In this document: piece by piece, positions 12,196 through 24,841 of the stretch | Layout: each line of letters opens with the position of its first letter | Position numbering within the stretch: the stretch's first letter is position 1 | Source of the DNA: Geosiphon pyriformis | Lineage: Eukaryota > Glomeromycota > Glomeromycetes > Archaeosporales > Geosiphonaceae | Direction of reading: 5' to 3' | DNA length: 64,000 nucleotides | NCBI GenBank assembly: GCA_016748015.1 | Contig: JAAOMT010000760.1 | Coordinates: 474,779 to 538,778 of the forward strand | Position numbers and translations under genes: made by a program | The notes under the pieces: generated by a model | The model's database searches: none | Told to the model about the DNA's origin: nothing | What the model saw: the letters and a program-made list of their open reading frames with translations, nothing else

Positions 12196-13992
12196 ATGTC
12201 TATCAAAGCAAAGAGTTGCTTCGAATTTACTTTACAGGACTTCTCACAACTCCCTTCAAAGGTTTACAGCCCACCTTTTGCTACAACTCATGATATCTTT
12301 TGGCAGTTGAAATTCAAGCCGGTAAGCATAGGACTATAGTCCGAGAAAACTCAGCTTTCTTTATGAATATTTGCTATATCGAACATATATATTTCCTCAA
12401 AGCGAAACGTGCAGCAGCATTGTTAGCACTTTGACCACTCATTAGTGTTGAGCTCTTTTTCACTAATAAAAATACATCGCTTTTGACATTGATTTTTTTA
12501 TCGAAAAAGACGTCTCAAGATTCTCCAGATCACTGCTCTATTTACTTAATAGCTATACCAAATAAAGAAGAAGTTAACACAACGTCGTCATGGCCCAGGC
12601 GTGCTGAAGTTTGCGCAGACATATACTTAAAGAACCCACGAACCTTCCTTGTTATCAAAAAAATGAGCCTAGACACTAGTAAATTTTCTGCAATAAAGCC
12701 ATTAAGAGGTAGCAAATTCTCATCGAATCAAAGACTTTGCGATGTTATTTTTTTAATGTGTTTCGATTAATTATACTTAAAATAGTCAATTTCTCAATAT
12801 TAATATCTCGAATCCTTTATTCAAATACCAGGTTGGAATAGGTTTTGCAAGAGAAGCCTTCTTCAATATGATGAAGTGATACTTGGAGTTGAATTTGACT
12901 TGACTGAATTTCAGCCAAACGATCGGAAACCATGTTTTCCTGGTAACGCCAAATCCTTCCCTACTGATCTTATTCAAGCCTGGGGTGAACAATTAAATAA
13001 TGTGGAAACAGCTGACGTAGAATTTCGAGTTCAAGGGCAGGGAATTTTTGCAAATACTGCAATTCTTTCAAGAAGATCAGAATATTTCAAAAGGATGTTC
13101 GAAGGAAAGTGGATCGAATCGATCGCCTATAATCAAAAAGATCCACAGAAGCAGCATCGACTAAAAACCCAATTTAATTTGCCAATTACATCATCAATGG
13201 ATTCTGAATTACAATCACTGTCACAACCAACACAAGAACAATTTCCAATTCAATCTAAATCATCATCGCTTACGTCACTTTCGTGCATGCAACACCAATT
13301 CCCTCTTCATAAATTGCCTACAGTTCTACAAGAGGAAAATTTAGACCCTGAACCTTTTCTTCAACCTCACAAAAGAAAACGACTTGACGAAAGCAGGGGA
13401 TTCGAGGTGATAACTACTAATAATCATGATGATACACTTGGCGCTACCGTCAATTTAATACGAAAACCTCATGAACGTATTGTCATCTCGGTGACTGATT
13501 TCCATCCCGAAACATTTATTGAAATGTTGCGCTACCTCTACACAAACGAAGTGGCCTTTGGCCGAGAAGATACACACCGTAGTGCAGTTGATATATATAA
13601 GATTGCAGATAAGTATCTAATAGAAACTTTACAACAAATTGCCAAAGTCAAATTGTGTAAGAGTGTTAACATTTCGAATGCCGCGGAATTTCTTTTTGGA
13701 ACTGGTAAGAAAGCACCATCACTAAATTAATTTCTGGGTGACAATATTTAACTCGAAGTATATTTTAACTCTTAAAATTTTCACTATCAAACTAAATCTA
13801 GCTTGGCAATACGAGGAGTTAAAAGAACACGTGATGAGTTACGTGGTTCAGAATTTTAAAAGCGTACAAAAAACAACTGGATGGATGAATATCACAAGGA
13901 ATCCAGTCGAATATCCTTACTTTGGGGATTTACTAAATGAAATCCTGCGCTTAGTACTTACGGACGGCGATTCAGAATATAGCGATTCATGA
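12196..13992 (+). CDS. MATH-BTB domain protein
   Basis: The four-exon model is 12196-12321, 12510-12708, 12832-13704 and 13802-13992 (462 aa), with consistent phases and GT-AG borders. The first 150 residues look like a MATH fold: an opening block ending in WQLKF, then CSIYLIAIPN, then the WNRFCKRSLL and VEFD strands seen in SPOP-like proteins. The BTB domain follows, beginning with DVEFRVQGQGIFANTAILSRR and FKRMFEGKW. About 80 residues rich in Ser, Gln and Pro interrupt it before the second half (VTDFHPETFIEMLRYLYT, YKIADKYL). In this family MATH binds substrates and BTB binds cullin-3, forming a ubiquitin ligase adaptor. That role is inferred. The long insertion inside BTB is unusual. Confidence 0.8.
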
Positions 13993-13999
13993 CATCTCT

Positions 14000-14341
14000 C
14001 TCCCTATTCTGTCGGATCAAATTTGTGTCGTACCACTGTTAAGATCACTAATACGAGAAGACATCTTAGGAGAAGTGAAGGAAATGGCGCTCTTTGTACT
14101 TATGGTTGGAATTTCTATTAAAATTGTGATAAATGTCTGTGCATCAAAGCAAATCTGCGTGTAAATATAAATCTATCGAGAGATGAATATTTCCTATTAG
14201 GGATGCCTAGCGCTGGTTACCCCAGCAGCTTCTCTCGCCTCAACTCTCGTTCAAAGTCGACATGGTTGTTGGAAGCGTATATCAAGTGTTCTTTCCTCCT
14301 TAATTTATAAAATTGGTTGCATATTTTCAATTATGCATTCC
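14000..14341. other. Intergenic, one coding-like minus-strand patch
   Basis: This is the convergent gap between the MATH-BTB gene and the TPR gene. On the minus strand, about 14305-14220, one frame reads NNHVDFERELRREKLLG and then a stop. This composition is protein-like and sits just past the TPR gene's stop codon. It could be an alternative last exon of that gene or chance. No other feature was seen. Confidence 0.3.
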
Positions 14342-15821
14342 TTACATTTCCATTTCCTCAGCAACATTGTCATCATTGCTAAAATCTTCGCACTCATCTG
14401 CATCCCCACCCGTTCTTTCTACATTGTCTGATTCTGATGCCGAGATATTAAGGCCCTTTCTGATGGTTTGTATCAATTCCTCGACATGTTCCCGGATTCC
14501 TTCATCAGATTCAAATCTATTTAATAACTATTTTGTAATAAAATAGATTCCATTTTAAGAGATCTTATTAAGTCACGAGACTTTTGATAACAAAAATATT
14601 TCTATATACCTTCTCACACGCCTTCAAACAATCTCTTGCATCTTCCCAATTGGCTGAATGCTCTTCGTCGGTAGGCGCATCTTCTCCCATACAGTAATAA
14701 CACCAGCCGTAAAGATACCATAGTTCAATCACCTCATCATCTTCCTTTTGCAAACCCTCGAGCACGGCGAGCGCCCGATTGTATTCGGAGAGTTCCAATA
14801 ATAATTTGACTAAAGAAATTCGGGTTGCGTATGATGGCAATGAGGCTTGCCCTAGAAGGATATTGAGAATTTCATCGTGCTTCGTGTTTAGATTTCTTGT
14901 TTTCCGATACTGGGAGACAAATTTACATGGTATAAATGTGATTCGAATCCTTAATAAAACGTACCTGGCTCCAAATGAATCCAAAGATTTATACTTCGCT
15001 CTAATTCTAATTTTGCATCTTCATTTCTTTGCTGCGATAGTCGTACCGATGCTAGGAGCTGATATACTTCAGGATTCGTCACATCCACGGCAACTGCCCG
15101 ACTTAAATAGGTCTCGCAACGTGATTCTGCATCTGGCTCAAAGCTGGAAATATCATTCTAGGGTAAATATCTTATCCGTTTCAAGCCAATTGAATTAGGG
15201 AATGTAAAAATATATTTTAGGCACCTCACCAACAATCAGTCAAGAATATCTCGGTCATCGAACATAATGCCGTTGAAATTTTCCGGCAAAGACCTTGATA
15301 TTCCTCTGAAGCAGGGACGAGGTTTTCAAGTTCGGCGATCATCAGGTCAATACCAGTCTGAAAGTAGTTTACTGAATCTAGACTTTCTGAGAGCTGGCCC
15401 ATATAAAGATATTTAGCGGCCCCTTTTGTAGGATTCAATGATATAGCCTTTAAAAAATGCTGGATTTCCAATCATCGCAAATAATATATATCAAAAGTTG
15501 ATAAAATATAACTTTTATTCCTAACTTCAAGTATCACGGCAACTGAACGTTATCTCCAAGCATAACAATGAATACCTCGCGTGCCTCCTCAAACTTTTCC
15601 AACTCGAGCTCTACAGCTCCAGCAGTTTCCAACACTTTGACATTATCGGGTTCCATGCTAAGAGCACGGACACAAAAGGTGTAAGCCAGTTCAAAGTCAC
15701 AACTTTCAATAAAAGACGATATTTTTTCGAGGAGATCGGCAACCGTATAAGAGGCTGCTTGTGAATTTTTGGATCCTGAAGAGGCTCCGTTTACAGGCGT
15801 ATCTGTCTTGGAAGAGGCCAT
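14342..15821 (-). CDS. ACL4: TPR protein, Acl4-like chaperone of ribosomal protein L4
   Basis: The five-exon model on the minus strand is 15821-15576, 15459-15230, 15143-14965, 14851-14610 and 14527-14342 (360 aa). Splice phases agree throughout, although the last acceptor has an alternative. The start is the ATG of MASSKTD. TPR-like helices run through residues 30-290, for example FELAYTFCVRALSMEPDN, AISLNPTKGAAKYLYMGQL and YLSRAVAVDVTNPEVYQLLASVR. A WYLYGWCYYCMGE segment follows, and the C-terminus is acidic. The order GQL ... FEP ... SVRLSQQR ... LWYL.GW is that of fungal Acl4, which escorts newly made RpL4 to the nucleus. The length is close to that of the yeast protein. A generic TPR protein remains possible. 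Confidence 0.75.
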
Positions 15822-16271
15822 AACTGTAAAAATTGGCAGTAAGAAAATTGTGAAGATTTCCAGTGAATTTATGGAAATTCCACGTGCCAAATAAAACTTA
15901 TTAAATTTATTAACTCAACAATGTGATGTCGTATTTTATAAAAAAATTAACAATAGTTTGACATTTTTCGTGAATTAAATATCATAGGGAGTTTCATTGC
16001 AAAACAAGCTTTAATTGCTTGTAAATAAATAACATTTTTAGGGCCCGGCCATAAAATTTGAACGCTAGAAGAATCTGAATGAGAAAATACTCGAGGGCGA
16101 TCAATCATGAAAAATTAGAGTAAATTAATAGTAGACTTTGCTTATTCTTGTGAGGGCAATTCTCCTCGGGATCTGACTTCCTCTTGGTTCCATCCATTCA
16201 TTATCTCTTCAGAAAGTGGAACCATTCGTCACCGGGGCCAAAGTATATCTACAGAATGTGGGATTGCTTTT

Positions 16272-17397
16272 CTACAAAAGATCGTCCAGTGAATTATAAC
16301 TTGGGGACCGTTGCAATCGCTCTTGCAAGTGCGAAGTGTCTAACCCCAACATACCCCTCAATCTCATATTGTAAAAGAAAAATTGTATCACAATGATGAA
16401 ATCCACCGTTAGTTGTACGATCCCACATAGGATAAATTGAAGTGGTGACTTTGTAAAGGCGTAGTAAAAGGTTTTGAATGAGTCTCCAATAAACCAAGTA
16501 AGAAGAACTATTGAACTTTGATATACAAAAGAAAAATGGAATAAGAATTTAAAAAATAACCCAAAAGATTGACAGATTTAAAATAAACCTGAATCCCGTG
16601 ACAGATTGCAATTGGAAATTTTGCCAAGCCTGGGGCATAGGTACAGTACTTTCTATACCCAAGGCCTCAATAAAAAAGACTTGGAATGTTAGCAATCGTC
16701 CCCTAAATTGAAATTCAGCGTGACATTCATCATGCCGATCCCAGTATTAAGAGTAAATTTTGAATGAATAATAACTTACCACATATCCTATGAGTTGAAC
16801 AAACCATTCAGCATGACCAAGAAATATAAATAAAATCTGCAAAACAACCGTCAAGCTCCCCAAAAAGAAAATATATGACCTATAGGAATACCAATTCCAA
16901 AACCATCGTCGATTCGGTGATGGTGACATCGGAAAACGATATTTTACACATTCGTAGAGGAGAATTAACTGCACTATGATCATGAGTAAGCTTTGAACTA
17001 GAAGAGTAGTATCGAATCTTTCTCCAAGCCTCAACACAAGAAAATAAAAAATGTGAGAATTGAAAGAAAATGGAAAAACCATTGATTTATGTAACATGAA
17101 GCAAAAAAATACCAAAAGTATACGCGAAAAATACTTCCGAAGAATTTAAAATTAGTAAGATTATGCCATTTTTTTTGTAAGTATGAGAGCGAGAAAAAAC
17201 ACTTGTTCTAGGAGACTCGCGAACCTGCTTATTAATAACACTCCACAAGTATCTAGTGAGAACCCTGCACTCGATTCTACACTACGAATTTGTGCGATCT
17301 GGTCAAAATATCCTACGACTGGACCTATAACCATTGATATTTTCAAGAGTGCGTCCATAACTATGGGCAAAACATCTACTACTTGTTCTTTATCCAT
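16272..17397 (-). CDS. PQ-loop membrane protein, PQLC1/ANY1-like
   Basis: The minus-strand exons are 17397-17225, 17133-17113 (only 21 nt), 17029 to about 16776, about 16679-16589, and 16515-16272, giving roughly 260 aa. The junction between exons three and four is uncertain. The protein has several hydrophobic segments. The first PQ-loop-like unit includes VIGPVVGYFDQIAQIRS and GFSLDTCGVLLIS; the second includes IESTVPMPQ and LTWFIGDSFKTFYYAFTKSPLQF. The stretch FWLGERFDTTLLVQSLLMI fits the human PQLC1 (SLC66A2)/yeast Any1 group, which acts in endosome and Golgi membranes and counters phospholipid-flippase loss. The micro-exon is required to join GVLLIS to the GERFD block in frame. Confidence 0.75.
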
Positions 17398-17459
17398 TTT
17401 CAATAATAAAGTTCTCGTTTCGAACGGAAACAAAATTCAATTTATTGCGTAACAAAAAG

Positions 17460-18002
17460 AATTAATATTTATTTTAAAAGATGTCAAAATAAAATTTTTC
17501 CACCTCTTTATCTAAATCATTATTATTAAAAATACAAACAATCCAAACATTGGAAAAATAGACAATGATCATTTGGTACACCCGCGGAGATTTTGTTGCC
17601 AGGAATACGTAATATTTAGTGCTATTTATGTAACAAACCCGTTGAAAACCACATGCTTCTAATTAGAATCGGATCAATGTGATGTCAAGTTTAATATTAT
17701 TTTCATCATCATTAGAGTTTATCATTTCGATGGTCTGGTGCAAAAAATAGGCATTGCTATATAAAATCTATTATGGTCAATATTTGATATTATCCATTGA
17801 AAAACATTATATGTTATTTAAAAATTATTTCTTTAACTAATTTAGTAAAAGATCTATATTTGTAGAACTTTAAAAAGCTTAAAAATGAATTATAGAAAGT
17901 CAAAAATTAAAGTTATTTGAATATATAATTTGTAATATTGAATTATTTAATTATTCAAACTTTAATGAAATTATTATCACAATATTAATTTTATTTTTCT
18001 TG
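17460..18002. other. Intergenic, nothing recognised
   Basis: The sequence moves from ordinary gene-flank composition to A/T-rich DNA towards the LINE fragment that follows. No open frame, RNA gene or repeat was recognised. Confidence 0.5.
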
Positions 18003-18600
18003 ATTAGTTTCTAATTAACTTGAACGGTTTGGCGCTCTCAAGTCTGGTTCGACGAGCCATAGGTCTGCTGGCCTCCCGTACTTACATGATGAAGGCCTTG
18101 CATAGAAGGCTACCGGTTGCCGTGGGGAAGAGGTTGTATGACCCCAGTTACCCGAGTTTGCTTTGTTTGAGATGTGGGGCCGTGGAGGCTTCGGACCACG
18201 CGTTTTTCTGCCCGAAGGATGAGGCCGCTAGGCAGATGGTGTCGAAGGAATGTGCTGGGATTTGGATGTCTAGGTCTGGCGCTGGGGTTGATTCTTCTAC
18301 AGTTTTGCACACGCTATATGACCTATGGGTATTGAAGGTGTGTACAGAGCGGTCGCCAAGGACTTCGTCCTCGGAGATTGGTTCCCTGATCTCTTGATAG
18401 GTTTGGGCAGGTTGACGTTGCGCCTCGCATATTTTTGATCTAAACTAAGGGTTGGAGTGCGAGAAGAGGGGTTTGATTAATAATCCTGGTTTTGTTATTC
18501 CTGATATTGAATTTTGGTTTTGTTAGGGGGTTTGGGCTTGATCTCGAATAGTTTGGTCCTGTAAGTTTGGTTGGGTCACGCTCGTCATCGCAAAAATAAA
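18003..18600 (+). mobile_element. 5'-truncated LINE tail, CpG-rich, probably recent
   Basis: This is the 3' end of a LINE of the same superfamily as the two large copies but from another lineage. The coding part includes MMKALHRRLPVAVGKRLYD and the C-terminal zinc motif C-L-R-C ... SDHAFFC. A 3' untranslated region and an A-rich tail end near 18600. It is much richer in G, C and CpG than the DNA on both sides, which is close to pure A/T. That contrast suggests recent insertion, before cytosine decay. The left junction at about 18003 is abrupt, as expected for 5' truncation during target-primed reverse transcription. Confidence 0.7.
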
Positions 18601-19299
18601 AAAAATATTTATTTTAATAATTAATTGAAGATATATATTTTTAAATTTTTACTTATAATTCAAATATTGTTAAAAATTAGAAATTTATAAATAACATTTG
18701 CAAAATTAGAAATTTCATAAGTAAAAAATAATATATTTAATAAAATAGCTTAATATTTAAAAAAAAATTATTATTATTATTATTATTTTGTATTTTTATA
18801 AAAAATATTATATGCATCTATTTTTTATATGATGACAAGTATGATTTAGCCATTACTTAATATTATACAATTAACTATAAAAAAAAACCAAATTAAGCAC
18901 AGTTTATGTACTTATTATATGTGACCAGTTATTTAAGCTGATTAAAAATACATTATATAAACAAAATAGAAGCATTTACATGAACAATTTTAGCAGACTC
19001 CAAAGTTTTAAAACAGATTAAAACCAAATAATTTTTTTTTAAAAAACCAAAGCATATTAATTGGTTTTTATTTAAATTGATACTATAAATATTTTTTTTA
19101 ATATCTAAATTAACAATATTTCTAATATTTAAAACTATAAAATTTTTATTAACAATTAAGTTTCTTTTTTATACTCAACTTTAAAACTCCAAAAAAGTCA
19201 AGTTAATTTAACATTTAATTTGTAAAAATTAAGTTTAAATTATAAATATTTTGACTTGAAATTAATATAAATTAGAATTTTATAATTTGATTTAACTTA
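18601..19299. other. AT-rich gene-free stretch
   Basis: Nearly all A and T, with short repeats such as TTATTATTATTATT near 18770. No gene was seen. Confidence 0.55.
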
Positions 19300-20185
19300 T
19301 TAAATATTATATATAAGTAAATTAAATCTTATTTTAATTTTTTTTAACTTAAAAAATAACAATTAATTATTGTTATTTTTATTGATTAAAAAAAATTTTA
19401 TATATAAATTAAGTTAAGTTATAAATTATTAAATTTGACTTAATTTTTTAAAAATAAAAATTTTTGAAGTTTATATTTGATTTTTATGATTAATTATAAT
19501 AAATTATATTAATAATTTTTAAAATTGTTTTTGAATTTTTTTTAAAAACCTTAATTTTTTATAATAGTTTACAAAAATAATTTGTAGTTTAACAAAATAT
19601 ATCTTTAGTTTACTAAAAAATTAGAAAAAAAAAAGTGTTAAATAATAAAATAGTATTATAACAAGTTGTATAAAAAAAAAGCTTTTTTTTTTGAGAATAT
19701 ATCTTATTTAGAATCTTAATTCAGATTAATTAATTAGCTACTACAAATTAATTCAATAAATTTATTTTGAAAACCAATTTTTTTTCAGAAATATTACTGT
19801 TTAAAATTCACAATTTTGATTAATTTCAAGTCTAAACCAAAAACATTTATTTTATTTTATTGTATTTTATTTTTTTCTTATATTATTAAGTAGTTTACAG
19901 TCGAGATTTTTGTAAAAAAGTTAATTTTCACAGCAAAGTAATTATATATTATTGAAAAGCTTACAAACAAAAATTTTTGTAAAAAAGTTAATTTTTACTA
20001 TAAAATAACTACATAAATAATTGGGATAAAATTGGTCATTTCATTATAAATTCAATAACAAAAATAATTCAAAGTATAAAAAGATACTTTGAAAATAAAT
20101 TGGCTTATTAAAAATTTATTAGCTTTTAGCAAAAATAGAATTTATAGCAAAATAGTATAAAAAATAACTAAAACTTCTAGTAACA
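19300..20185 (+). repeat. Ghost copy of the solo-LTR family
   Basis: The order of landmarks matches the LTR at 28321-29293 even though almost every G or C has been replaced. It shows the row of AATTTGTAGTTTA-like units (about 19560-19620), ACAAGTTGTATAAAA with a perfect A/T hairpin around AAGCTT (about 19663-19692), GAGAATATATCTTATTTAG, two related blocks near 19900-20020 that still read TTTACAGTCGAGATTTTTGTA and TTCACAGCAAAGTAA, and an end at GTAACA. The 5' limit is estimated from the spacing, and I could not find a target duplication. Confidence 0.55.
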
Positions 20186-23100
20186 ATGACTAAAATTTTT
20201 TTAAAGTTTTTTAATTTAAAATGTTTGGTGTTTAAAATAAAATTTGTAATAAAAATTGTTAAAAATATAATTAAATAAATTTTTTTAATTATATAATATT
20301 AATAAATAATAAAATTTAGCCAATTTTAAAAAATGGTTTGAATTATCTAATTAATAAACATAAAAATATTATTATTATTGTATTTAATAAATAAAACTAT
20401 AAAAAATCAAACAAAAAAAAATTCAAAATATTGTTTTGTTAATTTAAAAAACAATTAATAACACATTTATTAAAATAATATATGAAATAGCTTTTAATAA
20501 ATTGTAAAAGACAATAAAAAATTTGTTAGAAAGTAAAGTTTTAAATTTGTTTAAAATTCAAATAAATTTTAAAACATTATTATATAAATAATATTTTATT
20601 ATTAATAATAAATAATTATTTTTGTTATTAAATTAAGTAAGTCTTATTATTATTTTAACATATTTTTTTATTTATAGTTAAATAAATTTAGTTTGAAAAA
20701 AGTTTATAATAATATTAAGTTTTTTTTATTTAATAATAAAAATTTATTTTAAAAAACCAATTTTATTACTTGGTTTTATAATATTGTATCTAATTATTAG
20801 TTATTATATACAATAGGTTTTATGTTAAGATCTGTTTTTTTAATATTAAAAGTATTTTAAGTAAACTTTCTAAGTAAAAAATATTAAATTTACAAATTAT
20901 AAAATAAAAACTATATTATTTGCTGATGTTTTTATTTATAAAATATAGAATTTTATTAATTAATACTAATGTTAATATGTTTTATTTTTTAAATAATATT
21001 ATTACAAATTAAAATAATATGCTTATATATAATAAAAAAACAAATATTATATAATAATAAACAATCAAAAAAATTTTAACTTAAAAAAACAAATTAAATT
21101 TGTAAAAATTTAATATATAAATTAGTTTTATAAAATATCTTGTTGCTATTTTTACAAAAAAATTTAAAAATAAAAAATAATTATATTATTAACAAAATAA
21201 TACAATTATTATAATTATATATTTTATGTTAATATTTTTATAATTTAATAACAGATATTATTAATACTTTTTAGTAAATGTTTATTTAATATGCTTTATA
21301 AAAGCTAAAAATATACAAATTAAAAAAAAATAGTAAAAAAACAAAAAAGTCAATATTATTAAATTAATCTTTGTTTAAATAAATTAATTTAAATAAAAAT
21401 ACTTTTTTATAGCTTTAAGAAATATTTTCAAAATTAAGTTAGTAATTACATTAAAAATTTGGTTAATAATTAAATTAAAAATTATATTAATAACTTATTC
21501 TAAATAATATATATAACTAATATATAAATGAATATAATTATTTTTGTATTAAATATATTAAATAATTATTGTTATGTTTTTTTTGTTGTTTTAATTAAAA
21601 AATCTAATATTATTTTTGTTAATTAATTTTTTAAAAAAATAATAAGATTTATAAATTAAAAAAGTTTAGTTATTATAAAAAATTGTGTTTTAAAAAATTG
21701 GATTTGACTTGGTTTTTGTTATTAATATACTTTTTCAAAGAAAAAATATTTTAGTTTTGAGCTTTTTTGGTATTTTTATTTTAAATTTATTAATTATAAT
21801 ATTTATAATATTATAAAGTTTTTTGATATTAAATTAAATTTAAATAAATTAGTTCAAATATTTTATTGTTTATTAATAGTTTTTAAGAATATAAATTTAA
21901 ATATAAATATAAATATTTATAATATTGTGTTTTTTATGTTAGTTAAATTCTAAATAATTATTTTAGTTTTAAAATACATATCAACTTTTTAAAATATTAT
22001 TATTGTATTAAACAGCCAAATTGCTTTAAATATATGTAAATTAAACTTTAAAAACAAAAGTTTTAATTTTGTAATAAGTATTAAATAAAATAATTTACAA
22101 ATAAAATAATTTAAACATATTAAAAAATAAAATTGTAAATTTATTAGCTTATAAAATAGTTAATTTAAATTGTTTGTTGTTAATTAGCATTAAAAAAGAA
22201 TATTTTGTGTTTGTTAATGTAATTTTTTTAGATAATACTTTTTATTTTGTTAAAAGTTTACATAACTCAATTAATTGTGTTAAATATATTAATAAAAATT
22301 TAAATAAAATATAATTAAGTTAAAATTGTTATAATTTATTTAAAAAAATAGGTTATTAGTGTTTTTATTTGAATTTATTAATCAAAAAACTATAATTTTT
22401 TTAACTTAAAACATAAAAACAGTTATATAATTTTAAATATCTTAGTATTTTTGTATTATATGTAAAAAAAATCAAATAAAAAGAAATTTAATTGTTTTTA
22501 ATTGTATTTATTATTTAAAATATGTACAAATATTAATATTTATATAACTATTATTAAAAACTTTGTTTTTAAGATATAAATTAAAAAATTTATGTTACTT
22601 AAAATAATTGTTAAAAACTATTTTTAAAAATTATTAATTTGACTAATTTTGTTTTGTTTAATTTTAAAAATTATATGTAAATATTAAACTTTAAATTAAA
22701 AGTTAAATATAAAAAATTGTATAAATTTGTTTTTGGTTTCTGATTTTTACTTTAGAATTATAGAATTTGTTAATATTATTTGTGCAAATTATTGTTTTGT
22801 TTTTTTAATTAGCTTGAGTAACTAATTACATATAAACTGTGTTTAATTTCAAGCTTTTTTCGTTATATTGTTTTAAATAATAATTGAATTACATTTATAA
22901 TTACAAAAAATAAATAATATATGTTAAATTAATAATAAAAACCAAAAAAATTTCATAATAATTTTTAAATTAATAATATTATATTTATTTATTTATAATT
23001 AAATATTGTTTAAAAAGACAAAAACTTTTATTAATACATAATGACAAATTTAAAAAAAAGCTGTAATATACAATAAAATAATTAGAAAACAAAATTAGAA

Positions 23101-23590
23101 AACAAAATTAAACTTTTTAATTATTAATAAATATGTTTAATAATATTATATTAAAAAATTTAATATAATTGGTTTTTTAATTGTTTTTTTATATAAATAT
23201 ACAATTTTAATAGTTGTTTAATTTTTTTAAATAAATTGTAATTTGTAATTAATATTTCCAATTAATTTTAATAAATAATAAAAGTGTTGTTATTTGTAAA
23301 ATATTCAAAAAGCTTTTTAAAATTAGTAAAAATATAAAATAAAGTTATTAATTTTGAAATTATTAATTAATAGCTTTTGTTTTTGTTTATTTCTTGGTTT
23401 TAATTGCTTAAGTTACTTAGTTAATTTATGTTTAAGAACTGGTTTTATTGTATTTTATAGTAAATTTTTAGATTTTACAATATAATATTGTATTATTATT
23501 TTGGTTTTAAGCTTTTTTAACTTAGATATATTTTTTAAGTAAATTAATTTGGCACTAAATTTAAAATGACTTTTGGTTAAAATATTTCTT
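20186..23590. other. AT desert without genes
   Basis: About 3.4 kb of extreme A/T composition with no frame worth annotating on either strand. Composition and the neighbouring ghost LTR suggest very old transposon DNA whose cytosines have been lost. I could not identify the source elements. Confidence 0.55.
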
Positions 23591-23596
23591 TAACAG

Positions 23597-24835
23597 GCAG
23601 CACAGTTGAGATCAATTTGGATAGTCAGGCTGTATTCGATATGTGCAAGTGTGTTATGATTGCTGTTGGTCCTGATTTTCACAATGAATGTTGGATCGAG
23701 CATCACCATATTAATAACACTGTCAAAAGTAAGGTCTTATCAGTTCGCTGGAACAAGGTTAAAGGCCATTCTGGCATTATAGGCAATGAACATGCTGATT
23801 TTATTGCAGAAGATGCCACAGGTTCCGGGTTTGTTTTGCCTTTCAATGTTCATGAGTAGTACTTAGTTGCTGATGATCGGCCTGTTTCTGGTAATGCTTG
23901 CCACTTCGTGAGAAAGTTGTTCAATTCTGTTTGTTGTTCTGAATGGAAGTCTAGGTGTACTGAGAAATTTGTGGATAAATCCCTGGCTCGTGATTTCGAT
24001 TGGCCCCGGATTGTGTTGGTTTGGCACCCAGAAGAACATATGTGTGCTGGGTTGACTGCTCTCTGCTGCCATTCATTCTTACTTTATGAAAGCTTTGTAC
24101 AAAAGACTACCAGTTGCTTTGAGAAAGAGACTGTACAATGCCTCATATCCGAGTGCTGTATGTTTACATTGTGGTTTGTTGGAGGATTCTGACCATGCCT
24201 TTTTGTGTGAATCAGATTCTGCTGCCAGGAATACTATCATCGATGATGCCGTAGCCAAATGGTGCGGTTTATCCAGCTTATCACCCACGGAATCCTTGGT
24301 AATTCGTTTGTTACATGAGATAAGAGCTAATGGCCGCTTATATATGGCTGTTGCTAAAGGTTTCGTCCTAAGAGATTGGGTCTTGGAGGCTACTAAAGTG
24401 TTTACTGCGAAGTCGGAGGCAGTCGTAAGTGTTGTCAATTTTGTATGTAATATAGTGATTCATCACAGACTGAATATTAGTTTAAGGAAATTTTATGAAT
24501 TCAATGATTTGATTTTCACAGATGGCTCAGTAGTTATTAATGTTAGTGGCTTATTGTTATGTGGTTCTGTTGTGAACATTTACAAACCCAAATTTATTCA
24601 TGGCATTATGATTAATTTTGGTCTTGATGCTACCTTATCTTTAATGTCTTTAGGATTTTATGGTAGTGTCTGTGCCTCTTGCAATATAAGCTTGTTGTGT
24701 CACCTTGATCGGCTTGAGTGGCTGGTCATATATAGAAAATGCATAAGTCATGCTTATTTTAGAATCTTTTATGATTATATTGTAATAGGTAGTAGTTGGG
24801 CTGCACTCGTTAAACAAAATAAAAAAAATTTTGGT
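23597..24835 (+). mobile_element. 5'-truncated LINE, RNase H C-half to 3' end
   Basis: Homology to the large LINEs begins inside RNase H (DSQAVFD ... WNKVKGHSGIIGNEHADF, 23617-23859). After an in-frame stop and one frame change it continues through the VWHPEEHMCAGLTA block. The C-terminal zinc motif is intact in the frame at 24086-24841 (MKALYKRLPVALRKRLY, C-L-H-C ... SDHAFLC). The 3' end carries GGCTTGAGTGGCTGGTCAT and a GCACTCGTTAAA-like tail, as in the other copies. The upstream ORF2 and all of ORF1 are missing. Confidence 0.75.
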
Positions 24836-24841
24836 ATGTAA

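Noticed and set aside
12180-14000. A tRNA or other structured RNA in the first gene island
   Set aside because: I looked for T-loop-like GTTCGA motifs with matching acceptor stems and found none that fold.
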